Origin: Archaeoglobus profundus DSM 5631
Lineage (GTDB): Archaea > Halobacteriota > Archaeoglobi > Archaeoglobales > Archaeoglobaceae
Direction of reading: 5' to 3'
Assembly (NCBI RefSeq): GCF_000025285.1
Contig: NC_013741.1
Coordinates: forward strand, 682,001-746,000
Length of the DNA stretch: 64,000 bases
Each line of letters opens with the position of its first letter. Within the stretch, counting starts at the first letter, position 1. The notes below the pieces were generated by a model. The model did not search any database and was not told the origin of the DNA. It was given only the letters and a program-made list of their open reading frames with translations. Below, piece after piece: positions 7,344 to 15,914 of this stretch. The position numbers and the translations under genes are program-made.

Positions 7344-10229
7344 ATGGGGTTTGAAAGCTTATTCAGAAAGATTACGGATTACAAGTGGGAGTTACCCAAA
7401 AGTTACAAACCAGGGATGAGAGTTCCAGCAGTATTCTACATTAGCCGAAAGCTCATGCAACTTCTCGAGAAGGATGCAGTTGAGCAAGCAGCGAACGTTG
7501 CAACTCTACCAGGCATCCAAAAGGCAAGCTTAGTTATGCCAGACGTCCACGTCGGCTACGGTTTTCCGATTGGAGGCGTAGCTGGATTTGACGTTGAGGA
7601 GGGTGTTATTAGCCCTGGAGGTGTAGGTTTCGACATAAACTGTCTGTCTCCTAATTCAAGCATCTTGACAGAACACGGATACTGGATCAAGATAGAAGAC
7701 TTACCCGCAAATGGAGAGAATGTAAAGGTTTACGATGTTGAGGAGGGACACAACGACTCTGGAGAACTCGCATTCGTTTCTGCAAGGAGTGCGGATGATA
7801 AGGCCATAAGGATAACGACGGAGTTTGGAAGGGTTTTGGAAGGTAGTTCAGATCATCCAGTTTTGACGAGAAAAGGATACAAGAATCTTGGAGAGATTAA
7901 AGAAGGCGACGAAGTTGTAGTATATCCGTTTGAAGGAGTCGAGTTCGAACAATTTGAAGGAACTATTCTAAATGAGGACGATTTCAAAGATTACGATGCG
8001 CAAATCGTAAGATATCTTAGAGAAAGAAAATTGATACCGTTGAGATACGAAGACAAGAGAATTGGAACGATTGCGAGGTTGTTGGGATTTGCATTTGGAG
8101 ATGGTTGCATTGTAAAGAGTGGTAAAAGGTTGACCTTAGAGTTCTACGGTAAATTAGAAACGCTTGAAGAAGTAGCTAAAGACCTTGAAAGCTTGGGTGT
8201 GAAAGCTTCAAAGGCTTATTCGAGAAGGAGACATTTAAAGATAAGAAGTCCGTATTCAGAATACTACAGTGATTGCACGGATTGTAGGATAAGGGTTACA
8301 GCAAGATCGTTTGCGATACTAATGCACAAACTCGGCTTACCGATAGGTAAAAAGACTGAACAACCTTACAGAATTCCAGATTGGATCAAGAAAGCACCGT
8401 TATGGGTTAAGAGGAACTTCTTAGCTGGACTATTCGGAGCGGATGGTAGTAAGGTTGTCTTCAAAGGATACACACCGTTACCGATAAATATAACACAGTC
8501 AAAGTCGAAAGAACTTGAATCGAACCTCAGAGAATTTATGGAGGACATTAAAGGCCTACTTAAAGAATTCGAAATTGAAAGCACGATCTACGAAGTGAAA
8601 TCTTTGGAAGGCTCGGTAACGCTCAGGCTTGCAATCGTCGGAGAAGAAAACGTAAGGAAATTCTTGGCTAAGATTGGATACGAGTATTCAAGAGAGAAGA
8701 AGGAGTTGGGTTTGCTCGCTTTGGAATATCTGAAAAGGAAGAATTTAATCAAAGAGCTAAGAGCTAAAGCAATCGAATCTGCAAGGGAAATTCACGAGAG
8801 AACTGGAAGCTTGAAGAATGCATGTGCAGTTTGTTGTGAATATGTAAACAGAAGACTTGTAGAGAGAGCGTTGTATGAAAATGTAGAGGATGTTAGAGTC
8901 CCGGAAAACTTCCCGACATTTGAAGAGTTCGTTGAAAGGTTTGGAGCTTCTGGTGGATTCGTCTATGACAGGGTTGTAAAGGTTGAAATCGTAGAACCAA
9001 AATACGACTTGTTCTACGACATTGGCGTGCTACACAAAGCACACAACTTCATAGCTAACGGTATAGTCGTTCACAACTGTGGAGTAAGGTTAATTCGTTC
9101 GAATTTGACTGTAGATGAGGTTAGACCGAAAATTAAGGAGCTTATAGATGAGTTGTTCGTAGCCGTTCCTTCGGGTGTTGGAAGTGAAGGTAGGTTGAGG
9201 GTTAGCGATAGAGAACTTAACGAGATTTTGGTTGAGGGTGCTAGATGGGCTGTTGAGAATGGATACGGCTACGAGAAGGATTTGGAGCACTGCGAGGAGA
9301 ATGGAGCAATGGAAGGAGCAAAACCAGAAGTAGTAAGCAGAACGGCGAGAGAAAGAGGCAAACCACAGCTTGGAACTTTGGGTAGCGGAAATCACTTCTT
9401 GGAGGTGCAATACGTTGAAAAGATCTATGATGAGGAGTGTGCCAAAGCGATGGGCTTGGAGGAGGGAATGGTTACCGTAATGGTCCACTGCGGAAGCAGA
9501 GGTTTGGGACATCAGGTTTGTAGTGACTTCTTGGTCGTGCTCGATAGAGCGGTAAGGAAATACGGAATAAAGCTCCCAGACAGGCAGTTGGCATGTGCAC
9601 CGATAAACAGCAAGGAGGGACAAGATTACTTTGGAGGTATGGCCGCATCAGCCAACTACGCTTGGTGTAACAGGCAGATAATCACTCACTGGGTAAGGGA
9701 AACCTTCCAGAAGGTCTTTAGAATGAGTGAGGATGATTTGGGAATGGAGCTAGTTTACGATGTTGCACACAACATAGCCAAGTTTGAAACGCACAAAGTT
9801 GACGGCAAGAAGATGAAGCTCTGTGTCCACAGAAAGGGAGCTACGAGGGCTTTCGGCCCAGGACATCCAGATATTCCCAAAGACTACCAAAAGATTGGTC
9901 AGCCAGTCCTAATACCGGGTTCAATGGGAACACCAAGCTATGTGCTCGTTGGAACTGAAAAAGCTATGGAGGAAACCTTCGGATCAACATGCCACGGAAG
10001 TGGTAGAGTTATGAGCAGAGCTGCAGCAAAGAGGAGGTTGAGAGGAGATCAGGTGAAGAACAGACTACTGAAGCAAGGTATATACGTTAGAGCAACACAC
10101 GGTGCACTTCTTGCTGAAGAGGCTCCAGAGGCTTACAAGATGAGCGACGATGTCGTTGAAGTTGTGCATAGAGCCGGAATTTCAAAAATAGTTGCAAGAT
10201 TAAGACCCTTAGGCGTTGCTAAGGGTTAA
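7344..10229 (+). CDS. rtcB: tRNA-splicing ligase RtcB, interrupted by an intein
   Basis: GTP-dependent RNA ligase that joins 2',3'-cyclic-phosphate and 5'-OH ends during tRNA splicing. The exteins are residues 1-99 and 579-961, 482 residues joined, the usual RtcB length. Metal and active-site motifs are present: [20 protein letters not shown] followed by Cys after splicing, [46 protein letters not shown] and [10 protein letters not shown]. The catalytic His of the guanylylation site lies in [15 protein letters not shown]. The intein sits directly before the metal-binding Cys, so no ligase activity is expected until splicing. The same site is occupied in Pyrococcus RtcB. Confidence 0.96.
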   Translation: MGFESLFRKITDYKWELPKSYKPGMRVPAVFYISRKLMQLLEKDAVEQAANVATLPGIQKASLVMPDVHVGYGFPIGGVAGFDVEEGVISPGGVGFDINCLSPNSSILTEHGYWIKIEDLPANGENVKVYDVEEGHNDSGELAFVSARSADDKAIRITTEFGRVLEGSSDHPVLTRKGYKNLGEIKEGDEVVVYPFEGVEFEQFEGTILNEDDFKDYDAQIVRYLRERKLIPLRYEDKRIGTIARLLGFAFGDGCIVKSGKRLTLEFYGKLETLEEVAKDLESLGVKASKAYSRRRHLKIRSPYSEYYSDCTDCRIRVTARSFAILMHKLGLPIGKKTEQPYRIPDWIKKAPLWVKRNFLAGLFGADGSKVVFKGYTPLPINITQSKSKELESNLREFMEDIKGLLKEFEIESTIYEVKSLEGSVTLRLAIVGEENVRKFLAKIGYEYSREKKELGLLALEYLKRKNLIKELRAKAIESAREIHERTGSLKNACAVCCEYVNRRLVERALYENVEDVRVPENFPTFEEFVERFGASGGFVYDRVVKVEIVEPKYDLFYDIGVLHKAHNFIANGIVVHNCGVRLIRSNLTVDEVRPKIKELIDELFVAVPSGVGSEGRLRVSDRELNEILVEGARWAVENGYGYEKDLEHCEENGAMEGAKPEVVSRTARERGKPQLGTLGSGNHFLEVQYVEKIYDEECAKAMGLEEGMVTVMVHCGSRGLGHQVCSDFLVVLDRAVRKYGIKLPDRQLACAPINSKEGQDYFGGMAASANYAWCNRQIITHWVRETFQKVFRMSEDDLGMELVYDVAHNIAKFETHKVDGKKMKLCVHRKGATRAFGPGHPDIPKDYQKIGQPVLIPGSMGTPSYVLVGTEKAMEETFGSTCHGSGRVMSRAAAKRRLRGDQVKNRLLKQGIYVRATHGALLAEEAPEAYKMSDDVVEVVHRAGISKIVARLRPLGVAKG
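7641..9077 (+). other. RtcB intein (479 aa) with LAGLIDADG homing endonuclease
   Basis: In-frame protein intron. It begins with Cys ([15 protein letters not shown], splicing block A), has [12 protein letters not shown] as block B with its TxxH-like His, and ends [12 protein letters not shown] before the +1 Cys of the extein. Two dodecapeptide-type endonuclease motifs are seen, [10 protein letters not shown] near 8085 and [10 protein letters not shown] near 8420, both with an acidic residue, so the endonuclease looks intact. All catalytic splicing residues (Cys1, terminal His-Asn, +1 Cys) are present. There is no disruption of frame. Confidence 0.95.
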
Positions 10230-10256
10230 AGCCGTATTTATTTCAAATTTTTGGAC

Positions 10257-10871
10257 ATGAAAATTGGTCTGTACTTTATAACGTCTTCAGAGTTTAGTAG
10301 AACGCATGAAGAGCTAGCTGAGGCAGTTTTAAGGGTAGGAGTTAGATTTATCCAGTTTAGGGAGAAAAATATGAGTGCCAGACAGATGTTCAGCGTTGCC
10401 AAGAATCTGAGGAAGCTTACGTGGGAATATTCTGCAACGCTTATAGTGAATGACAGGGTCGATCTGGCTTTGGCAGTTGAAGCTGACGGTGTTCATTTAG
10501 GACAAGACGATTTACCATTCGAAGTTGTGAAAGATATCTTTGACGGAATTGTCGGAGTCTCTACACATAGCGTTGATGAAGCTAAAAAGGCCGAGAGGTA
10601 TATCGATTACATAAGTGCAGGACCAGTTTTTAGAACTACCACAAAGAAGAATGCCAAAGAGCCGATAGGCTTGGAAGGTCTTAGAAGAATAGTTTCATCT
10701 GTCAAAAAGCCCGTTGTAGCGATAGGCGGAATAAACAAATTTAACATTGAGGATGTTCTGAAAACAGGGGTTAAGGGAGTGGCAGTAATTTCTGCAATTG
10801 CAAATTCTCAAAATCCGGAGAAATCAGCCAAAGAGTTGTTAGAAATTGTTAAAAGGTATTTGGACGACTAA
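10257..10871 (+). CDS. thiE: Thiamine-phosphate synthase
   Basis: TIM-barrel enzyme joining HMP-pyrophosphate and thiazole phosphate to thiamine phosphate. Family motifs: QFREKN near residue 33, LIVNDRVDLAL, GVHLGQDDLP, GVSTHS, SAGPVFRTTTK and VVAIGGI. A TTG two codons upstream (10251) is possible, but the ATG matches the usual beginning MKIGLYFIT. It lies 27 bases after rtcB, and the Nudix gene follows after 4 bases. Confidence 0.93.
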   Translation: MKIGLYFITSSEFSRTHEELAEAVLRVGVRFIQFREKNMSARQMFSVAKNLRKLTWEYSATLIVNDRVDLALAVEADGVHLGQDDLPFEVVKDIFDGIVGVSTHSVDEAKKAERYIDYISAGPVFRTTTKKNAKEPIGLEGLRRIVSSVKKPVVAIGGINKFNIEDVLKTGVKGVAVISAIANSQNPEKSAKELLEIVKRYLDD

Positions 10872-10875
10872 TCTC

Positions 10876-11286
10876 ATGAAGTGCATAACGTTAACGGTGG
10901 ATGCGATAATTCCATACAAAGGAGGAATCGTGCTTATCAAGAGGAAGAACGAGCCTTTCAAGGATCACTACGCCTTGCCCGGTGGAATAGTTGAATACGG
11001 TGAGACGGTAGAGAATGCCTTAATTAGAGAGGTTAAGGAAGAGACTGGATTGGATGTAAAGCCTTACAGACTCATAGGTGTTTACTCCGATCCGAATAGA
11101 GATCCAAGAGGGCACTTCGTCTCCGTATGCTTCATTGCAATTCCAAAAGGTGGAGAGCTTAAGGCAAGCAGTGATGCAAAGGATGTAGGTGTTTTCAAGC
11201 TCGATTCACTACCGAAGCTTGCTTTCGATCACAACAAGATGATCGAAGATGCCAAGCCTTACTTGGTAGAGCTAATTGAGAGTTAA
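10876..11286 (+). CDS. Nudix hydrolase, ADP-ribose pyrophosphatase type
   Basis: Nudix box visible as GGIVEYGETVENALIREVKEETGLD (GX5EX7REUXEEXGU), around residues 37-60 of this start. The fold continues with a strand-rich C-terminus and FDHNKMIEDA. The sequence after the box (GVYSDPNRDPRGHFVSVCF) resembles archaeal ADP-ribose pyrophosphatases such as MJ1149. The ATG at 10876 is chosen because the upstream extension (MLKGIWTTNL) overlaps thiE and is not family-like. The substrate remains inferred. Confidence 0.87.
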   Translation: MKCITLTVDAIIPYKGGIVLIKRKNEPFKDHYALPGGIVEYGETVENALIREVKEETGLDVKPYRLIGVYSDPNRDPRGHFVSVCFIAIPKGGELKASSDAKDVGVFKLDSLPKLAFDHNKMIEDAKPYLVELIES

Positions 11287-11333
11287 CTTTTTTAACAACC
11301 CCAACGTAGCTACCAACCTGCGGAGGTGGTCGC

Positions 11334-11639
11334 TTGAAGTTCTGTCCAAAGTGCGGTAGCTTCATGATCCTCAAAAACGGTAAGTTCGTCTGCAGGAAGT
11401 GCGAATACGAAGAGGAGAGCGAGAAAAAGGAGTTTGTAATAGAATCGAAGAGAAATGAAAACGAAATTCCTGTAATTGAGGAGAGAATTGAGACACTACC
11501 AAAGACAAGAGTCGTGTGCCCTTATTGTGGCAATACCGAAGCTTACTGGTGGATAAGGCAGATGAGAGCTGCAGATGAGCCAGAAACTAGGTTCTACAGA
11601 TGCACAAAATGTGGTAAAACTTGGAGAGAGTACGCTTAA
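11334..11639 (+). CDS. tfs: Transcription elongation factor TFS
   Basis: Archaeal TFIIS-like factor that stimulates RNA cleavage by backtracked RNA polymerase. It has an N-terminal zinc ribbon (CPKCGS...CRKCEY) like RPB9, a charged linker, and a C-terminal ribbon (CPYCGN...CTKCGK) with the catalytic acidic pair in RAADEPETRFYRC. The start is TTG, with GGAGGTG 5 bases before it; the next ATG would delete the first ribbon. At 101 residues it is normal. Confidence 0.95.
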   Translation: MKFCPKCGSFMILKNGKFVCRKCEYEEESEKKEFVIESKRNENEIPVIEERIETLPKTRVVCPYCGNTEAYWWIRQMRAADEPETRFYRCTKCGKTWREYA

Positions 11640-11823
11640 ATACTTTTTATTTGTTTTTTGGATTCATTTTTATCTTGGTTAAATTCAACTAAGTTTAAAT
11701 TTAATTTCTTCTTAGAACTTTTAACATAAAAATCTTGGAAATAAATTCTAATCATTAGTATAATAATAATTTTATAAATTTAGATAAATTTATCTTCTCT
11801 AAAGACATTTCAATCTTGAGGTG

Positions 11824-11901
11824 ATGAAAATGGAAAAGAAGGTCGAGAAAAAGGAAGCTGAAAAGGCTGTTAGAGAGATAAGGCTGTTCATTGGAGCATA
11901 A
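11824..11901 (+). CDS. Mini-ORF in an A/T-rich gap (25 aa)
   Basis: Between tfs and the UbiA gene is 270 bp of very A/T-rich DNA. The only gene-like object is a 25-codon frame with a fair ribosome site (gaggtg), coding MKMEKKVEKKEAEKAVREIRLF and three more residues. It ends 8 bp before the UbiA ATG. It could be a leader peptide, a gene remnant or chance. Nothing else was seen in the gap. Confidence 0.3.
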   Translation: MKMEKKVEKKEAEKAVREIRLFIGA

Positions 11902-11909
11902 AACAGATT

Positions 11910-12800
11910 ATGGAACTTATTAAATATTTTATTGAACTCTTAAAATTTTCTGCAAGGCCTTTGACAATTATCTATCCAATTCCTGTACTCCAGTTCGTAG
12001 TGTTTTCGCAGTCCACTCACGACTTAAATTTGCTTTTGATCGCAATATTATTCTCTTTCACATTCTATCCTGCGGTAAACCTATGGAATCACGTGAACGA
12101 TGTTAAAGAAGATATATTAGGTGGCAAATACAATGTCTTTGCAGAAGGATTAAATGTAAGAATTTTAGGAGTAATCTTGGCTATTTTGTTATATTTAGCA
12201 GCTCTTTTAATAGTCCTCAAATACGGAAATTATGTAAGCTTGGCTCTGTTCATATTATGCTTTTTGATAACTTGGACGTATTCAGACAGATTGACCTTAG
12301 GTAGATTTCTTGGAAGGTTGAAAGATAATTACGTTACGGAGTTAACTTCATTCGTAATATCCTACCCGTCTTTTACACTACTCATCTGGACTTTCTTCGA
12401 AGATTTAAACGTTAAAGCTATTGCCCTTTCATTAACCGTTTTATTTTTCGTGCTTTTCGGAGTTTTCATCAAAGATATCAGAGACGTTAGCGGTGACGAG
12501 AAAGCTGGCTTAAAAACGATCGGCGTCGTGTTTAGTCCAAGCAGTTTAATAAAATTAGCTTATACGTCTATAATTTTGTATTATTCAACGATCATAGTAT
12601 GTGTGTTGATAGATGTTTATGATGTAACAACTATTATTTCCGCCTTGCCAATCATACCAACGTTACTCTTCGTTAAGCAACTTAAAGAGAAGGTGTGGAA
12701 ATTATCGCTAGAAACTTTACCTTATTTCAAGAGAACTCTGCTCATGAACTTCGTTTCGATAGCGCTATTTATAGTCAGCGGTCTTTTATCTCAATCATGA
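11910..12800 (+). CDS. UbiA-family prenyltransferase
   Basis: Integral membrane prenyltransferase with about nine helices. Both Asp-rich Mg-pyrophosphate sites are visible, NHVNDVKED near residue 61 and KDIRDVSGDE near 188. Archaeal members make digeranylgeranylglyceryl phosphate, heme O or menaquinone-type quinones. The sequence does not decide, although Archaeoglobales use menaquinone. Its 3' end overlaps the convergent FIST-like gene by 26 bp. Confidence 0.85.
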   Translation: MELIKYFIELLKFSARPLTIIYPIPVLQFVVFSQSTHDLNLLLIAILFSFTFYPAVNLWNHVNDVKEDILGGKYNVFAEGLNVRILGVILAILLYLAALLIVLKYGNYVSLALFILCFLITWTYSDRLTLGRFLGRLKDNYVTELTSFVISYPSFTLLIWTFFEDLNVKAIALSLTVLFFVLFGVFIKDIRDVSGDEKAGLKTIGVVFSPSSLIKLAYTSIILYYSTIIVCVLIDVYDVTTIISALPIIPTLLFVKQLKEKVWKLSLETLPYFKRTLLMNFVSIALFIVSGLLSQS

Positions 12801-14109
12801 CCGAAGTTCCTGTTCCGTTAAAGCACAAACCTCTTTCGATTTCAGAGAAATGTTTTTTCGCCAAACGTCTGTATCTTATCGATGGAAATGCTGAAAATAT
12901 ACCAAAGTATCTATCGCAAAATTCATTGGCCATGTTCCTTATTTCGATACACCTTCCAGCGAACATCGGTATCGCGTTGGCATCTATAACAAAGAAATCA
13001 AAAGAATCTTTGAATTTCTTTTCTTCAAACAAACCTCTAAATGCCTTAACTCCGCCTTCAAAAAATTCTCCTACAAAAAGAGCTTTGTCATGAAATACGT
13101 TTAAGTCAAACAATGACGGATAAATTGGTAGAGGATAAGGAGCCAAACCTAGTAAGGACGATCCATAGGTCTCTTCACTAATGAAAGCCAAGCCGTAAGG
13201 TGAAACTGTCCTTAGCTTATCTTCTTCGAGCATCCTTACAACTTCGTTCTCGCCGTAAGTCTGTATAAGCCTCTCCCTCTTAAGAAATTCAACAGCGGGA
13301 ATGCTGTTTACCTCTCCAATAGTAACACCCTTTTTAAGTACATTCACTTCCTTAACGCTCGTGAAAGTATTTCTAATTATCTCTGTGGTTTCTTCGTAAC
13401 TTTTACCCCTTTCTGGGAAAACGTCGTGAAAGATCGCATTAGTTTTTTCCTTTAAACACACACCAACTGCAGATCTTCCTAAAACATTGTAGTTAGCGAA
13501 AATTAAGGGTGTTCCGAAGCCTGCCTCTAAGGGAAGCAGGTTCAGCCCAACAACTGGTTTCTCACCATCAAAAACCCTCAAAGCTTTGTTTGCTGGAAAA
13601 ACATATTTTTCTTCTAAAAATTTTGAACATCTTTCCAAAACTTCAAGCTTTGATTTTCTATCTCTAGCTCTCCAGAGCCTATACCTCCAAAGTGTGTTGT
13701 TCAATATTGAGAAATTAATTATGTCCAATCTACTGCTGAATCTGAAGAGAGGAAATATCGTTATTGCAGAACTCCAGCTTTTCATAGCTCTCTTCAACCT
13801 TGTGAAAGTCTCTTCGGCTGTCTTTCCTTTAGTCCATAAAACTTCGACATCATTTTCAAAGAGCAGTAATGCCAAACCCCGTGTCCAAACTCCCTCCTTG
13901 GTTACGTACCCTTCAACAATACAACCAGACATCTTACAATCTGGAAATCTCGTCCTAAGATACTTCAACACTTTATCGTAGATTCTCCAAGTGCTCTCGG
14001 TTAGAAATAGAAAGTAGAAGCTGGGTTCGAAATCTAGCTCGAGCTTGTTATCAAGATCTCTAACAATTTCATCAAAGTCAGTGTAAAGCGTGTAAACATA
14101 TTGGATCAT
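12775..14109 (-). CDS. FIST-domain-like sensory protein
   Basis: 444-residue soluble protein. Segments such as SGCIVEGYVTKEGVWTRGLALLLF (residues about 60-83) and FANYNVLGRSAVGVCLKEK match the pattern of FIST N/C domains, proposed ligand-binding sensory modules. No kinase, HTH or membrane segment is present. It is the last gene of a three-gene operon with a roadblock-like protein and a KaiC-like ATPase (4-base overlap with the former), which argues for a signalling role. The FIST assignment is from pattern memory and moderately sure. Confidence 0.55.
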   Translation of the reverse strand: MIQYVYTLYTDFDEIVRDLDNKLELDFEPSFYFLFLTESTWRIYDKVLKYLRTRFPDCKMSGCIVEGYVTKEGVWTRGLALLLFENDVEVLWTKGKTAEETFTRLKRAMKSWSSAITIFPLFRFSSRLDIINFSILNNTLWRYRLWRARDRKSKLEVLERCSKFLEEKYVFPANKALRVFDGEKPVVGLNLLPLEAGFGTPLIFANYNVLGRSAVGVCLKEKTNAIFHDVFPERGKSYEETTEIIRNTFTSVKEVNVLKKGVTIGEVNSIPAVEFLKRERLIQTYGENEVVRMLEEDKLRTVSPYGLAFISEETYGSSLLGLAPYPLPIYPSLFDLNVFHDKALFVGEFFEGGVKAFRGLFEEKKFKDSFDFFVIDANAIPMFAGRCIEIRNMANEFCDRYFGIFSAFPSIRYRRLAKKHFSEIERGLCFNGTGTSVMIEIKDR

Positions 14110-14441
14110 GACAGTGCTGAGCGCAGGGATGATATATCCATTTCGAACTTGTAGAGCGACATCTCTTCGTTCGCAATCATGACCAGTACTAAAGTCTTAG
14201 AGAGGGGTACTAATCTGACAAAGAGATCTTTGAATTTGGTACCTATCTCGCCAAGCTCCTCCGCAACTATCATATCCAGACTAGCCTTTATATGCCCGTC
14301 GAGCCAGTCTACGATCTTTAAAAGTATAATTTTGTCTTTGCATCTGACCAATATGGGATCACCATCTATTCTAAACACTCCGATAAAGATTAGAGAAGGA
14401 TCGTCCAATATGCTTAAGATTTGGTAAATTCTCGATAACAT
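14106..14441 (-). CDS. Roadblock/LC7-like small protein
   Basis: 111 residues with the alternating pattern of a roadblock/longin-type domain: an N-terminal helix, IFIGVFRIDGDPILV beta hairpin, a long helix, then FVRLVPLSKTLVLVMIANEEM. Roadblock proteins usually regulate small GTPases; here there is no GTPase, and the neighbours are a KaiC-like ATPase (28-bp overlap) and a FIST-like protein. The fold call is by pattern only. Confidence 0.5.
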   Translation of the reverse strand: MLSRIYQILSILDDPSLIFIGVFRIDGDPILVRCKDKIILLKIVDWLDGHIKASLDMIVAEELGEIGTKFKDLFVRLVPLSKTLVLVMIANEEMSLYKFEMDISSLRSALS

Positions 14442-15274
14442 TCAACCACCCACCTTATCATGTGCTTAACTTCTTCATCGTGGTAAAAACTCTCCATCAA
14501 TGCCATCTCTATTTTTTCGAGTAGCTCTTTTGGGGTACTTTTTACCTCCTCTTCGCTGAAAATATCTGTTAGCTCCATTTTCTTTCTGATATTTTCGACG
14601 TAATGTTTGCTATCGACGACTATTCCCAAACCTTTGAATATTCTGTACGGAAAAACGCCTTCGGCATGCCATGAATTCCTATGCTTAACTATTCTCAAAG
14701 TCCTGTCAAGTATTTCTCCGTATCCCAACCTCTTCATGTGAATGAGACAGTCGCAAAGGAATGCGGGAAGTGTTATGCTTGGCACATCTAGGTTACCAGA
14801 TAACGGCTCTTCAATAGTTATGACTGTCGTTCCGACCCTTCTGAGCTGTTCGAAAAACCAGTTTACCTCTTTCCTTACATTGTAATCTGGCGTAGATAGA
14901 AGGGGAGTGAAAGAGTCTATAACTATTCTAACATTGCCGTTAGCGCTCTTGAGTATGAAATTTATAAGCTCGTTGTTTAGGAATGTTATATCTTCGACGA
15001 TGAACTTCCCTATTTTTAGAAGTCCGTACTCAATGTAACTCCTAACATCCCAACCCATATTCTCAGCAGTTTTTATAACATCATCTTCATCCATGTCGAA
15101 TGAAACGAAAAGACAACACTCCTTATTTTTTAGACCTTGAAGAACATATTGAAGCGTAAATATGGTCTTTCCAACTCCTGTACCTCCTAGGACGACATTA
15201 ATTGTATTTGGTAGAAATCCTCCACTTAGCAGAGGATCCAATCCAAATACGCCGGTTTTGACTCTCATCATCAT
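14414..15274 (-). CDS. KaiC/RadA-like single-domain ATPase
   Basis: RecA-superfamily ATPase of the archaeal KaiC group. It opens with TGVFGLDPLLSGGFLPNTINVVLGGTGVGKTIF (Walker A at about residues 31-38), has the Walker B strand VRIVIDSF near 132 and a loop TTVITIEE. There is one KaiC domain of about 230 residues and a C-terminal acidic helical tail. ATGs at 15274, 15271 and 15268 are all in frame behind GGTGA. Archaeal single-domain KaiC proteins often act as signalling partners of sensory genes, which fits this operon. Confidence 0.8.
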   Translation of the reverse strand: MMMRVKTGVFGLDPLLSGGFLPNTINVVLGGTGVGKTIFTLQYVLQGLKNKECCLFVSFDMDEDDVIKTAENMGWDVRSYIEYGLLKIGKFIVEDITFLNNELINFILKSANGNVRIVIDSFTPLLSTPDYNVRKEVNWFFEQLRRVGTTVITIEEPLSGNLDVPSITLPAFLCDCLIHMKRLGYGEILDRTLRIVKHRNSWHAEGVFPYRIFKGLGIVVDSKHYVENIRKKMELTDIFSEEEVKSTPKELLEKIEMALMESFYHDEEVKHMIRWVVECYREFTKS

Positions 15275-15300
15275 TCACCCAATCTCTGTGGCTTAAAGTA

Positions 15301-15311
15301 CTTAATAAAAG
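15301..15311 (-). promoter_or_regulatory. TATA box of the KaiC-like operon
   Basis: On the minus strand the stretch cttttattaag is centred about 30 bp upstream of the first ATG of the KaiC-like gene, the expected place for a TATA box with a short leader holding the GGGTGA ribosome site. Confidence 0.4.
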
Positions 15312-15359
15312 TTGCCCTATGACTCTTAAAAAATCTGAAAAACAAAAATGTATAAAAAA

Positions 15360-15890
15360 TTATTCAACTTTAATCTTCTTACCCTTCTTTTCGGGATACT
15401 TCTTCTTAAATATTACCTCCAATACTCCGTTGTTGTATCTCGCTTTTGCAGAATCAGGAATAACTTCGCATGGAAGCTCCACCCTTTCGTAGTACCTTCT
15501 GTTCTCGCTTTCAGCCTTTATCTCAAGCTCTCTCTCGGTTGCATTTAGCTCGATGTCTTCCTTGCTAACTCCGGGCATCTCCGCTATAACTTGAACTTCT
15601 TCATCCGTCTCAATTACGTCAATGAGCGGTTTCCTCTCTTCAATGCCCGTTTCACTTATTTCTGGCTTAGTTCCGAACTCCTTTATCTCCGGCTTTCCGT
15701 CTGGTCCGATTCTTATGCTGAAACCTCTTATTATTGGTTTCATCTCACCCTCCCCTCTCTCGAACCTTCTGAACATCTCCTCTATATCCCTAACCATCCT
15801 CTCAAATATCTCATCTATGAAATCAAATTCCCTACCGAATATATCAAATGGCTCCCATTCCTCCCTCCTCCTTCTTCTCCACCAGGCCAT
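15360..15890 (-). CDS. hsp20: Small heat-shock protein Hsp20
   Basis: ATP-independent chaperone. The alpha-crystallin domain covers about residues 85-176: PLIDVIETDEEVQVIAEMPG, then IELNATERELEI and NNGVLEVIFKK. The N-terminal part is rich in Arg, Glu and aromatic residues (WWRRRRREEWEPFDIFG). The ATG at 15890 is preferred over the GTG at 15899 because the GGAGGTG site then has proper spacing. It lies 24 bp after cdc48 and is the third gene of the heat-shock operon, as in A. fulgidus. Confidence 0.93.
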   Translation of the reverse strand: MAWWRRRRREEWEPFDIFGREFDFIDEIFERMVRDIEEMFRRFERGEGEMKPIIRGFSIRIGPDGKPEIKEFGTKPEISETGIEERKPLIDVIETDEEVQVIAEMPGVSKEDIELNATERELEIKAESENRRYYERVELPCEVIPDSAKARYNNGVLEVIFKKKYPEKKGKKIKVE

Positions 15891-15914
15891 GTCCACCACC
15901 TCCAGAAATTAAAG

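Noticed and set aside
7641-9077. Insertion or frameshift breaking rtcB
   Set aside because: The insert is in frame with all splicing and endonuclease motifs of an intein.
11824-11901. C/D box sRNA starting at GTGATGA (11821)
   Set aside because: No D' or D box occurs at the needed distance.
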